A DNA stretch of 38,603 nucleotides from Cupriavidus sp. IDO (GCF_000812465.1 NZ_JWMA01000087.1:1-38603), one strand, 5' to 3'; shown: positions 16,859 to 25,287, numbered from the stretch's first letter. Notes: generated by a model from the sequence alone, not told the origin. Program-made: numbers and translations.

Positions 16859-17635
16859 TCAGGAAAAGCGCGAAAAATCGGGATCGCGCCGCGCGAAGAA
16901 GGCGGCGATGGCTTCCTGCATTTCCTCGGAGGCAAAGCAGGTCTCGAGCGCTTTGCCCTCGGCCGTCATGGCGGCGGCCAGGCCCGCACGGTGGCCCATC
17001 CTTAGTAGGCGCTTGCTGGCCCGCATGGAGGCGGGCGGGAGCGCTGCCAGTGCGGCGGCAGTCGCACTGGCCCGAGCCATCAATGCATCTGGAGGCAGGA
17101 CTTCATTCACGATGCCGGCGCGCAAGGCCTTCTCGGCATCAAAAGGCTGGGCCAGCAGGACCAGCTCGTTCGCCAGTCGCATGCCGGCATGCAGCGGCAG
17201 CAGGTAACTGGACCCAAATTCCGGGATGAGGCCAAGTTTTGTAAATGGCAATTGGAACGTCGTCCCGGCGGCTGCGAAAACGAAGTCGCAATGCAACAGA
17301 AGCGTCGTGCCGCCGCCGATCGCACTGCCATGCACAGCGGCAACGATGGGCTTGTCGAAGTCGTCCAGGCGCATCAGCAGCCTAGCGAAGGCCGAGCGGA
17401 CATAGCCCTCTGGCAACGGCCCGGCCTGAAAGCCGTGCAGATCGCCGCCGGCACAAAATGCTTCTCCCTGCGCGCGCAGCACAACCACGCGAGTCTGCTG
17501 GTCCTGCTGCGCCTCAAAGAGGCGCTGCTCAAGTTCGCAAAACCACGCCTCGTTCATCACGTTGCGTGCTCCAGGCGCCCCGAACGTCACCGTAAGCACG
17601 TGCTCACTGCGTTCCGCACGGAAATTTTGGTTCAC
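16859..17635 (-). CDS. Enoyl-CoA hydratase/isomerase, isomerase-like
   Basis: The first gene of the operon, 258 residues from a GTG with a strong AAGGAGGAG ribosome site. Crotonase motifs: FCAGGDLHGF and VHGSAIGGGTTLLLHCDFVF. The segment LGLIPEFGSSYLLP carries Glu in the PE-x-x-SS position typical of delta3,delta2-enoyl-CoA isomerases rather than the two hydratase glutamates. It may move a double bond into conjugation, as required for oxidation of an unsaturated chain, together with the dienoyl-CoA-reductase-type SDR of the same operon. The isomerase reading is inference from active-site pattern; hydratase activity is not excluded. Confidence 0.82.
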   Translation of the reverse strand: MNQNFRAERSEHVLTVTFGAPGARNVMNEAWFCELEQRLFEAQQDQQTRVVVLRAQGEAFCAGGDLHGFQAGPLPEGYVRSAFARLLMRLDDFDKPIVAAVHGSAIGGGTTLLLHCDFVFAAAGTTFQLPFTKLGLIPEFGSSYLLPLHAGMRLANELVLLAQPFDAEKALRAGIVNEVLPPDALMARASATAAALAALPPASMRASKRLLRMGHRAGLAAAMTAEGKALETCFASEEMQEAIAAFFARRDPDFSRFS

Positions 17636-17696
17636 GTGTCTCCTCCTTGTAGCCGGCTCTGGCGCGAGTAGCGCGCCACCGCCTGCGGTCTGAGGC

Positions 17697-17725
17697 AGTC
17701 TAGAAGCGCGGAATTAAAAAATCAA
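17697..17725 (-). promoter_or_regulatory. Candidate promoter of the acyl-CoA operon
   Basis: On the minus strand, TTGATT (17725-17720) and TAGACT (17702-17697) are separated by 17 bases, each matching the sigma-70 consensus at four of six positions. This would start RNA near 17690, about 55 bases before the GTG of the first operon gene. The surrounding 120 bp contain GGTCTG once (17687-17692) and CAGACC twice (17754-17759, 17794-17799), and a GTCT-N7-AGAC palindrome at 17744-17758. These are possible operator half-sites for the divergent TetR protein. Confidence 0.4.
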
Positions 17726-17864
17726 GTGATTGGTTTATTTGTAGTCTACACTTCAGACCGTGGTACCGAGGGGAGCTGGGTCAAAAACTTGTCCAGACCG
17801 ATGACGTCAGGCGCCCCGTCTAGAATGACGCCCGCCCCCAACCAAGTGACATCGAGCAAGAGAT

Positions 17865-18464
17865 ATGGCGCGACCGAAACGCGAAGACATTAATGACGTC
17901 AATCGCCGCAATGACCTCGTCATCGCGGCGGCATTGCTGTTCAAGGAGAAGGGCTACCACGGCACGACCATGCGCGATATCGCGCGGGCCATCAACATGC
18001 AGGCGGGCAGCCCCTTCTATCATTTCGCCAGCAAGCAGGACCTGCTGTTCGCCGGCGTGGAACAAGGACTGCTGGGATGCCTGGCCGACCTTGAGGCGAT
18101 CGATCCGCAGGCAATGTCGGCACGGGATTACTTCCGCGCGCTGGCGCGCGCCCATCTTCGACGCTTGCTTGAAACGCAGGGTGGGATGGTTCCGATGGTG
18201 GTCGATGAATGGCGCTACCTGGAAGGCCCGCATCTCGAAGCCGTGCTGGCGATACGCCATCGCTTCGAGGCATTGTGGCAAGCAGCGTTCGTCCGACTCA
18301 AGGATGCCGGCCACGTCGGACGTGCCGACGCGATGGCCTGCCGCTTCTTCCTCAGCGCGTTGCATGGCACGGTGCGTTGGTACAGGCCGGACGGTCCTTT
18401 GTCACCTGATGAGATTGCAGACGAACTCGTGGCTTGTACGCTATGCGAAAACCCCGGATCCTGA
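17865..18464 (+). CDS. TetR-family transcriptional regulator of the acyl-CoA operon
   Basis: A 199-residue regulator. Residues about 17-62 form the TetR helix-turn-helix (VIAAALLFKEKGYHGTTMRD, IARAINMQAGSPFYHFASK); the rest is the all-helical ligand and dimer domain. It is divergent from the operon that begins at 17635, with 229 bp between, the same arrangement as atuR with atuA-H in Pseudomonas. By analogy it probably represses the operon and is released by an acyl-CoA intermediate. The ATG at 17865 has only a weak upstream purine stretch (AAGAGAT). Confidence 0.85.
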   Translation: MARPKREDINDVNRRNDLVIAAALLFKEKGYHGTTMRDIARAINMQAGSPFYHFASKQDLLFAGVEQGLLGCLADLEAIDPQAMSARDYFRALARAHLRRLLETQGGMVPMVVDEWRYLEGPHLEAVLAIRHRFEALWQAAFVRLKDAGHVGRADAMACRFFLSALHGTVRWYRPDGPLSPDEIADELVACTLCENPGS

Positions 18465-18809
18465 CCTATGTTGATGGCGACACCTCCGACTGGACCGCAG
18501 GCCGATGCGTCTATCGAACAACAGCATTGTGCTCCGTGCCACAAGACAGGCTCGCACCGTTGACCACGGTATGCCCATGCCATTGTTGAGGAGAAAGCAT
18601 CATTGGTGTAAAGAGCCGCCTGCCCGCAGGAAGAGAGACCACGGAGGTAGAAATGGGCAGGCGGGGCAAAAAAGTTTTGGTCACGCTTAACGTAGAAGGC
18701 GCCAACGTCAGGCCAAGTAAGTTGATTTTTGATGTCCCGCCGACAAGTTCGGCACAAGGGAAGTGAATCAAGGGCAACGGTGGTCGGCACATGCCCTTGC
18801 AAATCAGCC
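18465..18809. other. Intergenic region between convergent TetR and RND genes
   Basis: This region holds no large gene. It contains a 37-codon frame with an unusually good ribosome site (listed separately) and a perfect 10-bp inverted repeat, CCGCCTGCCC at 18616-18625 and GGGCAGGCGG at 18655-18664, with a 29-base loop. I see no T-run after the repeat on either strand, so a simple intrinsic terminator is not supported. Confidence 0.45.
18653..18766 (+). CDS. Possible small protein, 37 residues, unknown function
   Basis: The frame starts MGRRGKKVLVTLNVEG and ends SAQGK-stop. It is preceded by a full GGAGGT (18643-18648) four bases before the ATG, better than most genes in the window. It is basic at the start and has no membrane segment or known motif that I recognise. 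The ribosome site lies in the loop of an inverted repeat whose right arm begins at the G of the start codon, so folding could affect initiation. It may equally be a relic of a longer gene. No neighbour suggests a role. Confidence 0.3.
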   Translation: MGRRGKKVLVTLNVEGANVRPSKLIFDVPPTSSAQGK

Positions 18810-21800
18810 TTACTCGGGCACCAGCTGTCCAGCGGACTGCGCAGTCGCATGCCGATCGCGCTGGGCATCGGCCGCATTGTCGGGCCGGATCCGGAACCAG
18901 ATGGAGTACATGGCCGGCAGGAACACCAGGGTCAGGATCGTCCCGGCAAACGTCCCGCCGATGAGGGTGTAAGCGAGCGCCCCCCAGAACACCGAATGGG
19001 TCAGCGGAATGAAGGCAAGGATGGCGGCCAATGCGGTGAGAATGACGGGGCGCGCACGCTGGACGGTCGCTTCAACTACGGCTCTGAACGGATTCAGTCC
19101 TTCGTCTTTGTTGTGCTGAATCTGCCCGATCAGGATCAGCGTGTTGCGCATCAAGATTCCCGACAGGGCGATCAAGCCGACCAGCGCGTTGATGCCGAAC
19201 GGCTGCCCGAACAGAATCAAGGTTGGCACCACGCCAATCAACCCCAGCGGGCTGGTCAGGAACACCATGACCATCGCCGGGATGGACCGCACCTGAAAGA
19301 TGAGAATCAGCAGGGTCACCGCAAGCATGATCGGGAACAGCGGCAGCATGGCTTTCGTTGCCTTGCCCGACTCTTCGATCGATCCTGCTTGTTCAATGCG
19401 ATATCCGCTTGGCAGCTTCTCAATGATCGGCTGAAGCTGCTTGCTGATGGCTGTCGACACATCAGGCGGTTGCAGCCCATCGGCAATATCGCCGCGCACC
19501 GTGATGGTCGGCATGCGGTCGCGCCGGCGGATGATGGGCTCTTCCATGCGAACGTCGATCTTTCCGACCTGCGAGAGCGGAATGCGTTGCCCGTTGGCGC
19601 CAGCCAGCGTGAAGTCGCCAATCTTGGAGGGGTCGAGCCGAACGTCTCCCGCCGAGCGCGCGGTCACCTGCACGGTGCGGATGTCCTCCCGCACGGCCGT
19701 CACCGGAATGCCGTTGAGCAGGAATTGGAGTTGTTGCGCGACGGCGCTGGAGGTCAATCCCACGGCCTGCAAGCGATCTTGCTGCAAAGTGAAGTGCAGC
19801 GTGGGTACGCGCATCCCCCAGTCGGTGTTGACGGTGCGCATCATCGGGCTGGCGTCCATGATTTGCCGGACATCGGCCGCGATACGCTGCAACGTCTGGG
19901 CATCCGGACCGGTCACGCGGTAGGCGACCGGGAACGGCGAATACGGACCGAACACGAGTTGCGTGACACGCACGCGCGCCTCGGGGGCCAGACCATCTGC
20001 AATGGCCTGGCGCAGGCGCTGCTTCAACGCGTCACGCTCTTCCTGGCTATCGGTGCGTATCACGATCTTGGCGAACGATGGATCCGGCAGTTCCGGCCCC
20101 ATCGCGAGATAGAAGCGCGGCGCGCCCTGGCCAACGTAAGCTGTCACAATCCTGGCTTCCTTCTGTTTGGCGAGCCAGGCTTCCAGCTTTGCAGTGGCTG
20201 CGCTGGTCTGGTTGATCGATGTTCCATAGGGCATCTGCACCTCGACCAGCACTTCGGGTCGATCCGAAATCGGGAAGAACTGTTTCTTGACCACCGCCAT
20301 GCCGAGGATTGCCAGCGCAAAGAGTCCGACTACTGAACCCGCAACCAGCCATTTGCGCGCAATCACACGCCCGAGCAGCGCCCGGAAGCGGTTGTAGCGT
20401 GGCGTGTCGTAAATCGCATCGTGGCCGCCTTCGACTTTCTTGAAGTCCGGCAGCATCTTCACCCCCAGATAAGGCGTGAACACCACCGCAACCACCCACG
20501 ACGCGATCAACGCAATGCCTACGATCCAGAACATGTTGCTGGTGTATTCACCCGCGGTGGATCGGGCAAAGCCGTTGGGCATGAAACCGACGGCGGTCAC
20601 CAGCGTGCCAGATAGCATGGGCGCCGCAGTGTGGCTCCACGCATAGGCCGAAGCGGCTACACGGCTGTATCCCTCTTCCATCTTCACCACCATCATTTCG
20701 ATGGCGATGATGGCATCGTCCACCAGCAGGCCCAGCGCTAGTATCAAAGACCCAAGCGTAATGCGGTCAAAGTTCTTTCCTGTCGCGGCCATCACCACGA
20801 ACACCACGGCGAGCGTCAGCGGAACGGCTGCGGCCACCACCAGGCCCGCGCGCCAGCCCATGCTGACGAAACTCACCAGCATGACCACCAGCAGCGCGGC
20901 GAAGAATTTGAGCATGAATTCATCGACGGCAGCGCTGATGTTGACCGCCTGGTCCGTCACCTTGGTCAAGCTCATGCCGAGCGGCATGTCAGCGTTGATG
21001 GCGCCGACCTCCTTGTCGAGCGCCTTGCCCAGGTCAAGTCCGTTCCAGCCTTCGCGCATGACGATGCCGAGCAGCAAGGCAGGCTGCCCACCATTGCGCA
21101 CCATGAACGTGGCAGGGTCTTCATAGCCGCGCTTGACCGTGGCAATGTCCGACAGCTTCAGCGTGCGCCCTTGTGACACAACCGGTGTATCGCGAATCTT
21201 CTGCAGCCCGTCGAACGCACCGTCCAGGCGGATGAATACCTGCGGCCCCCTCGTCTCTACCGAACCCGCAGCCGTCAGGGCATTCTGGCTGTTGAGTGCG
21301 GCAAAGACGTCTTGCGGACTCACGCCAAGCGTCGCCAGTCGATCATGTGAAAACTCGACATAAATGTGCTCCGACTGTTCGCCGATGACGTTGACCTTCT
21401 TCACACCAGGCACGTGCAGCAAGCGCTGACGCAGCGTCTCCGCGTCACGCACAAGCACGCGTTGCGGCTCGCCCTGCGCCTTGAGCGCAAACAGGGCAAA
21501 GGTCACGTCCGCATATTCGTCATTGACCATCGGTCCGATCACGCCGGGGGGCAAATTGACCACCTCGTCGCTGACCTTCTTGCGCGCTTGATAGAACTCC
21601 TCCTGGACTTCCGACGGCGGCGTGCTGTCGAGCAAGGTCAAGGTTGTGACCGCCACGCCCGGCCTGGTGTACGTTTCCGTACGGTCGTACCAGCGCAGCT
21701 CCTGCATGCGCTTTTCAATCTTCTCGGCCACCTGGTCTTGCATTTCCTGGGCGGTCGCGCCCGGCCAAGCGGTGATGATCGTCATCACCTTGACCGTAAA

Positions 21801-21932
21801 CGCCGGGTCTTCCGCACGGCCCAGCTTGAAGAAGGAAATGAGCCCCGCCAGAGAGATCAGGCAGATGAGGAACAGCGTGACGGCGCGCTCGCGCACGGCA
21901 AGCGCCGATAGGTTGAAACGACCTTCGCTCAC
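18810..21932 (-). CDS. RND-family efflux pump inner-membrane transporter
   Basis: A 1040-residue resistance-nodulation-division permease (AcrB/HAE1-like fold). The N-terminal helix (AVTLFLICLISLAGLISFF) is followed by the first periplasmic domain, helices 2-6 with the paired aspartates of the proton relay (GLLVDDAI, Asp405-406), a second large periplasmic loop after about 540, and the last helix bundle (LIFQVRSIPAMVMVFLTSPL). It starts with GTG at 21932, overlapping the adaptor stop (GTGA), with GGAGGT inside the end of the adaptor gene. It would use proton influx to expel small molecules through the adaptor and outer-membrane factor encoded next to it. Substrates cannot be predicted. Confidence 0.92.
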   Translation of the reverse strand: MSEGRFNLSALAVRERAVTLFLICLISLAGLISFFKLGRAEDPAFTVKVMTIITAWPGATAQEMQDQVAEKIEKRMQELRWYDRTETYTRPGVAVTTLTLLDSTPPSEVQEEFYQARKKVSDEVVNLPPGVIGPMVNDEYADVTFALFALKAQGEPQRVLVRDAETLRQRLLHVPGVKKVNVIGEQSEHIYVEFSHDRLATLGVSPQDVFAALNSQNALTAAGSVETRGPQVFIRLDGAFDGLQKIRDTPVVSQGRTLKLSDIATVKRGYEDPATFMVRNGGQPALLLGIVMREGWNGLDLGKALDKEVGAINADMPLGMSLTKVTDQAVNISAAVDEFMLKFFAALLVVMLVSFVSMGWRAGLVVAAAVPLTLAVVFVVMAATGKNFDRITLGSLILALGLLVDDAIIAIEMMVVKMEEGYSRVAASAYAWSHTAAPMLSGTLVTAVGFMPNGFARSTAGEYTSNMFWIVGIALIASWVVAVVFTPYLGVKMLPDFKKVEGGHDAIYDTPRYNRFRALLGRVIARKWLVAGSVVGLFALAILGMAVVKKQFFPISDRPEVLVEVQMPYGTSINQTSAATAKLEAWLAKQKEARIVTAYVGQGAPRFYLAMGPELPDPSFAKIVIRTDSQEERDALKQRLRQAIADGLAPEARVRVTQLVFGPYSPFPVAYRVTGPDAQTLQRIAADVRQIMDASPMMRTVNTDWGMRVPTLHFTLQQDRLQAVGLTSSAVAQQLQFLLNGIPVTAVREDIRTVQVTARSAGDVRLDPSKIGDFTLAGANGQRIPLSQVGKIDVRMEEPIIRRRDRMPTITVRGDIADGLQPPDVSTAISKQLQPIIEKLPSGYRIEQAGSIEESGKATKAMLPLFPIMLAVTLLILIFQVRSIPAMVMVFLTSPLGLIGVVPTLILFGQPFGINALVGLIALSGILMRNTLILIGQIQHNKDEGLNPFRAVVEATVQRARPVILTALAAILAFIPLTHSVFWGALAYTLIGGTFAGTILTLVFLPAMYSIWFRIRPDNAADAQRDRHATAQSAGQLVPE

Positions 21933-23041
21933 CGGCGCACCTCCGCGATGGTACTGGGGCCCTGACCTGCCACACGAACTTGCTGGCCTTCACGCAGCAG
22001 TTGTGCGCCAAGCGCAACGATTCGGTCCCCTTGCTTGACTGGGCCAGTAACCTGAGCGCTTTCGTCGCCGAAGCGTGCGATGGTGACGGATCGCCACGAC
22101 ACCTTGGCCGGATCCCCCTGAATAACCCACACGCCCGGGCCCTTGCCTGCATCGAACACGGCACCCAGCGGCACCTGCAGATCGCCTTGCGCCGTGGCAA
22201 GCCGATCGGGAATCTGGATCGTCACCGTGGCGCCAAGCGGCGCATTGGCCAGTTCACCATCGAGCACATAGCGCGCTTCGAAGGTGCGGGTGAGCCGATC
22301 GGCGGCATCTGACAGTTGCCGCAGCGTGGCAGGTACGCCGGCGCCGTCATTACCGAAAAGCGTGGCCTGTGCGACAGACCCGATCGCGGGCCGCAGCGTT
22401 TCCGGCAACTGGACAATTGCCTCGCGACGGCCGGCATGGGCCAGCCGCACGACGGCCTGCCCGGCATTGACGACTTGGCCGGGCTCGGCCAGCGTTTCCA
22501 TGACCACGCCGTCGCCATCGGCAACGAGCTCCGCGTAATGGCTGGCGTTACGCGCGACATCGGCCTGCGCTTCCGCCGCGCTCAACTGGGCTTTGGCGGC
22601 GTCCGCCGCAGCTTTGGCCTGGTCATAGGCCGAGGCTGAAATTGCTCCCGTTCCGCGCAGGTCGCGGTAGCGGGCTTCGTCTTCCGCCGTCTGTTTCGCG
22701 CGTGCCCGCGCGGCACTCACGGCTTCTTGTTGTGCCTGCGCGGCGAGCTTCAGATCGACAGGGTCGATGCGCATGAGCGGCTGCCCGCGCTTGACGGTTT
22801 GCCCCGCATCCACGAGCCGTTCCAGCACCTTGCCTGACACACGGAAGCCGAGGTCACTCTGCACCCGGGCAGCGACGACCCCCGTAAATGAGCGCGATGC
22901 GGAAGCGACTGGCTGAACGATCGTGGCGCGCACCAAAGGCGCCTCGGTGCGCGGATCGGCAGGGGCTTTCCCGCCGCAAGCGCTCAAAGCGAGCGCCAAC
23001 GCACAAATAACGGTAGAGGTAACAAAGCGACGCGAAAGCAT
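21929..23041 (-). CDS. RND efflux periplasmic adaptor (membrane fusion) lipoprotein
   Basis: A 370-residue adaptor that connects the inner-membrane pump to the outer-membrane channel. Residues 1-22 form a lipoprotein signal with lipobox LSAC (Cys22). The barrel-sandwich/lipoyl halves (GFRVSGKVLERLVDAGQTV and LVADGDGVVMETLAEPGQVV) flank a helical hairpin rich in Ala, Gln and Glu (about 105-165). Beta-barrel and membrane-proximal domains follow. It is the first gene of a two-gene operon with the pump. A promoter with an overlapping palindromic operator lies 33-70 bp upstream. Confidence 0.9.
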   Translation of the reverse strand: MLSRRFVTSTVICALALALSACGGKAPADPRTEAPLVRATIVQPVASASRSFTGVVAARVQSDLGFRVSGKVLERLVDAGQTVKRGQPLMRIDPVDLKLAAQAQQEAVSAARARAKQTAEDEARYRDLRGTGAISASAYDQAKAAADAAKAQLSAAEAQADVARNASHYAELVADGDGVVMETLAEPGQVVNAGQAVVRLAHAGRREAIVQLPETLRPAIGSVAQATLFGNDGAGVPATLRQLSDAADRLTRTFEARYVLDGELANAPLGATVTIQIPDRLATAQGDLQVPLGAVFDAGKGPGVWVIQGDPAKVSWRSVTIARFGDESAQVTGPVKQGDRIVALGAQLLREGQQVRVAGQGPSTIAEVRR

Positions 23042-23073
23042 GAAAGCCCCATCGGCAAGATGATCCGGCTTTC

Positions 23074-23102
23074 ATTCTGGTTCGTGTGACCGTTTTAGTC
23101 AA
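23074..23102 (-). promoter_or_regulatory. Promoter of the efflux adaptor-pump operon
   Basis: On the minus strand, TTGACT (23102-23097, five of six matches to -35) and CAGAAT (23079-23074, four of six to -10) are exactly 17 bases apart, about 33 bases upstream of the adaptor ATG. The operator-like palindrome at 23084-23111 covers the -35 box and most of the spacer, an arrangement expected for repression by steric blocking of RNA polymerase. Confidence 0.6.
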
Positions 23103-23111
23103 TGGTCACAC
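23084..23111. promoter_or_regulatory. Operator-like palindrome 1 (adaptor-pump promoter)
   Basis: GTGTGACC (23084-23091) and GGTCACAC (23104-23111) form a perfect 8-bp inverted repeat with a 12-base centre. The same motif, less symmetric, recurs at 23779-23806. The two share GTGTGACCGTTTT and a GTCAC arm at identical spacing. A TetR-type gene lies between them, so it is the probable ligand. Confidence 0.65.
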
Positions 23112-23126
23112 CAAAAAATCTATGCA

Positions 23127-23741
23127 TCAGGGGGAAAGACTCCGAAGCACAAGGCTGGAGAGCAGCCGGGGCGCACTTTCCGTGTAGTCAAAGCTGTACT
23201 GCAAAAGCAATGGATTCATGTACGGGCGCATGACCAGGTAGATGGCCGTCGTAGCCTCATCCAACGGCGTCTTACGCTCGAAGTCTCCGGTCTCGCGGCC
23301 TTCCTGCAGCACATCGCGCAGCACCTTCTGGATGCGCTCTTCGTAGGCGATCACCGCCTGCCAGCGCTCTGTCGCCGCCGAGGCGGCGATCTCGTACAGC
23401 TTGCGGTCGTGGGAAAACAACCGAAGGCTGGCGTCAGTCAAGGCTTTGAACAAGCGCCGGAGCTTCTCTGGCGGGGAGCCCGCCTCGGCCAGGGCAGCGT
23501 TGACGTCGGCCTCGATCTCGCGAAGGCAGTTGGCGCAGATCATCTCGCCGATGGCCTGCTTGGATTCGAAGAACTTGTAAATATAGGCTTTGGAAAAACC
23601 AATGGCCTTGGCCAGATCGGAAACGGCGGTCTTCTCGTAACCGTAGCGGCTGAAGTGCTCCGTAGCGGCGGCAACGATCTGATCTCGCACGTCATGGTCG
23701 GCCGGGCCACGGGCGGGAACGGGGTAAGGGGTGGTCTTCAT
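23127..23741 (-). CDS. TetR-family regulator of the RND efflux genes
   Basis: A 204-residue TetR regulator from the ATG at 23741 (MKTTPYPV), preceded by GGAG at good spacing. The frame extends to 23804, but that would run through the operator and promoter of the divergent gene. The helix-turn-helix spans about residues 20-65 (YGYEKTAVSDLAKAIGFSKA, YIYKFFESKQ). The C-terminal ligand domain is long, as in AcrR-like repressors. It lies between the adaptor-pump operon (same strand, 85 bp away) and the outer-membrane factor (divergent). Matching palindromes flank it on both sides, so it probably represses both units and itself. Confidence 0.88.
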   Translation of the reverse strand: MKTTPYPVPARGPADHDVRDQIVAAATEHFSRYGYEKTAVSDLAKAIGFSKAYIYKFFESKQAIGEMICANCLREIEADVNAALAEAGSPPEKLRRLFKALTDASLRLFSHDRKLYEIAASAATERWQAVIAYEERIQKVLRDVLQEGRETGDFERKTPLDEATTAIYLVMRPYMNPLLLQYSFDYTESAPRLLSSLVLRSLSP

Positions 23742-23769
23742 AGGCTCCAGCTTACGCGAGTCGCGATAG

Positions 23770-23798
23770 TTGAACAACGTGTGACCGTTTTGTACTAT
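23770..23798 (+). promoter_or_regulatory. Promoter of the outer-membrane factor gene
   Basis: TTGAAC (23770-23775) and TACTAT (23793-23798) are separated by 17 bases. Transcription would start near 23805, leaving a short leader before the ATG at 23827. The palindrome at 23779-23806 covers the spacer, the -10 box and the start site. Confidence 0.6.
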
Positions 23799-23806
23799 AG
23801 TCACTG
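23779..23806. promoter_or_regulatory. Operator-like palindrome 2 (outer-membrane factor / TetR)
   Basis: GTGTGACCGTTTT begins at 23779, and a GTCAC arm lies at 23800-23804. The GTGAC...GTCAC arms are 19 bases apart from start to start, exactly as in the first operator (23086 and 23105). Position between the divergent TetR and outer-membrane factor genes suggests control of both. Confidence 0.6.
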
Positions 23807-23826
23807 CAATTCAGATGGAAGACTCC

Positions 23827-25287
23827 ATGTTGCCAAAACGCTCTCTTGCGGCCCTCTTCGTTGCCAGCCTGGCAACCGGTTGTGCCGTCGGCCCCGACTA
23901 TGTGAAGCCCGATGTGCCGGTTCCGGAACGATTCCTGGGCCAGACGGCCGTCGAGCAGCGAACTGCACATGCGGCAGCCGATCGCTACGCATGGTGGGCC
24001 GGCTTTGGCGATCCGCAACTCACGCGGTTCGTGCGTCTCGCGCTGGATCAGAACCTGGACCTTGCACAGGCCTTCGCCCGTGTCACACAAGCGCGTGCGG
24101 GCCTTGGCGCTGCCAATGCCGCGTTGCTGCCCTCCGGCAATATCTCCGGTCAGGCTGCGCGCGCGTACCAGTCTGTCGAAACCCCTTTGGGCCGCGTCTT
24201 GAATTCGAGTCCCGGCTTCGACCGCTACGGCAACGCTTTTGAGGCCGACGTCACCGCAAGCTGGGAGTTGGACGTATTCGGCGGCCTGCGCCGTGGCCGG
24301 GAAGCAGCGCTCGCCGACTACCAGGCCTCCCAGGCAGGCGCGGTCGCCACACGGCTGGCCGTGGCCGCACAGACTGCCGATATTTACATCACCATCCGCG
24401 GCTTGCAGACGCGCCTGAAGGTGGCCCGCCAGCAGGTAAAGACGCAAGAAGAATTGCTCTCCACCGTTAACCTGCTGTACGGCAAAGGACTGGCGGCCGA
24501 GCTTCAGGTCAGGCAGGCCGAAGGTGCACTCGCCCAGGTACGCGCTTCCATCCCTCAGCTTGAAACAGGTCTTGATGCGACGATGAACGCGCTGGACGTG
24601 ATGCTTGGCTCGCTGCCGGGCACGCACCGGGCCGAACTGACAGAAGGCGGTGACATCCCGGCCGTTCCGCAAATTGCGATCGACGGATCGCCGGGCGAGC
24701 TGCTGAGGCGCCGCCCCGACCTCATCGTCGCCGAGCGTCGCCTGGCGGCCTCCAATGCGCGCATCGGCGTCGCCATTGCCGAGTACTACCCGAAGTTCTC
24801 GCTGGGCGGCCTGCTCGGCAGCGCCACATCCGTGGGCACCGGAAGCCTGTTTAGCAGCGGCGCCAGTCAATTTGCCGGCGTGCTGGGCCTGCGCTGGCGT
24901 CTGTTCGATTTCGGCCGCATCAATGCGCAAATCGATCAAGCCAAGGGGCAAGAGGCGGAGATGCTGGCCGCATACCGGCTCGCCGTGCTGCGCGCCACGG
25001 AGGACGTGGAAGACGCCTTCTCTGCCCTGGTCAAGCGCGAGGAGCAAACGGCCGTGCTCACACAAGGGGTGGATTCACTCGGCCGCGCGCGAAACGCTTC
25101 GTTTGCCGCCTACCAGAAAGGCGTCGTCAGCCTGATCGAAGTTCTGCAAGCCGATGAAAGCCTGTTGCGTGCATCGGACGCGCGCGCCCAGGCGCAAACG
25201 GAATCCGCGCGCGCCGCAGTCGCGGCATTCAAAGCGCTGGGCGGTGGCTGGCAGCCGGACGAATCGACCGCCGTTGCAAGCAAATAG
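23827..25287 (+). CDS. RND efflux outer-membrane factor, NodT family lipoprotein
   Basis: A 486-residue TolC-superfamily channel subunit. From the ATG at 23827 (with GGAAG upstream), residues 1-19 form a lipoprotein signal ending LATGC, followed by AVGPDYVKPDVPVPERF, the usual NodT start. An ATG at 23815 is also open but too close to the predicted start of RNA. Two outer-membrane-efflux repeats follow, each with long helices (LTRFVRLALDQNLDLAQAF; ESLLRASDARAQAQTES) and the conserved LRRRPDL segment. It would complete the tripartite pump with the adaptor and RND protein encoded divergently. Confidence 0.9.
   Translation: MLPKRSLAALFVASLATGCAVGPDYVKPDVPVPERFLGQTAVEQRTAHAAADRYAWWAGFGDPQLTRFVRLALDQNLDLAQAFARVTQARAGLGAANAALLPSGNISGQAARAYQSVETPLGRVLNSSPGFDRYGNAFEADVTASWELDVFGGLRRGREAALADYQASQAGAVATRLAVAAQTADIYITIRGLQTRLKVARQQVKTQEELLSTVNLLYGKGLAAELQVRQAEGALAQVRASIPQLETGLDATMNALDVMLGSLPGTHRAELTEGGDIPAVPQIAIDGSPGELLRRRPDLIVAERRLAASNARIGVAIAEYYPKFSLGGLLGSATSVGTGSLFSSGASQFAGVLGLRWRLFDFGRINAQIDQAKGQEAEMLAAYRLAVLRATEDVEDAFSALVKREEQTAVLTQGVDSLGRARNASFAAYQKGVVSLIEVLQADESLLRASDARAQAQTESARAAVAAFKALGGGWQPDESTAVASK

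Noticed and set aside
16846..16935. N-terminal extension of the hydratase gene up to 16935
   Set aside because: The extension overlaps the upstream gene and is not crotonase-like; the ATG at 16845 has an excellent ribosome site.
17802..17901. Palindrome TGACGTCA at 17802-17809 and again at 17894-17901
   Set aside because: Eight-base palindromes are common, and the second lies inside the TetR coding region; I prefer the CAGACC-type sites near the operon promoter as operator candidates.
18729..20336. 535-codon plus-strand open frame inside the RND pump gene
   Set aside because: Arg/His/Gln-rich shadow opposite a well-conserved efflux transporter.
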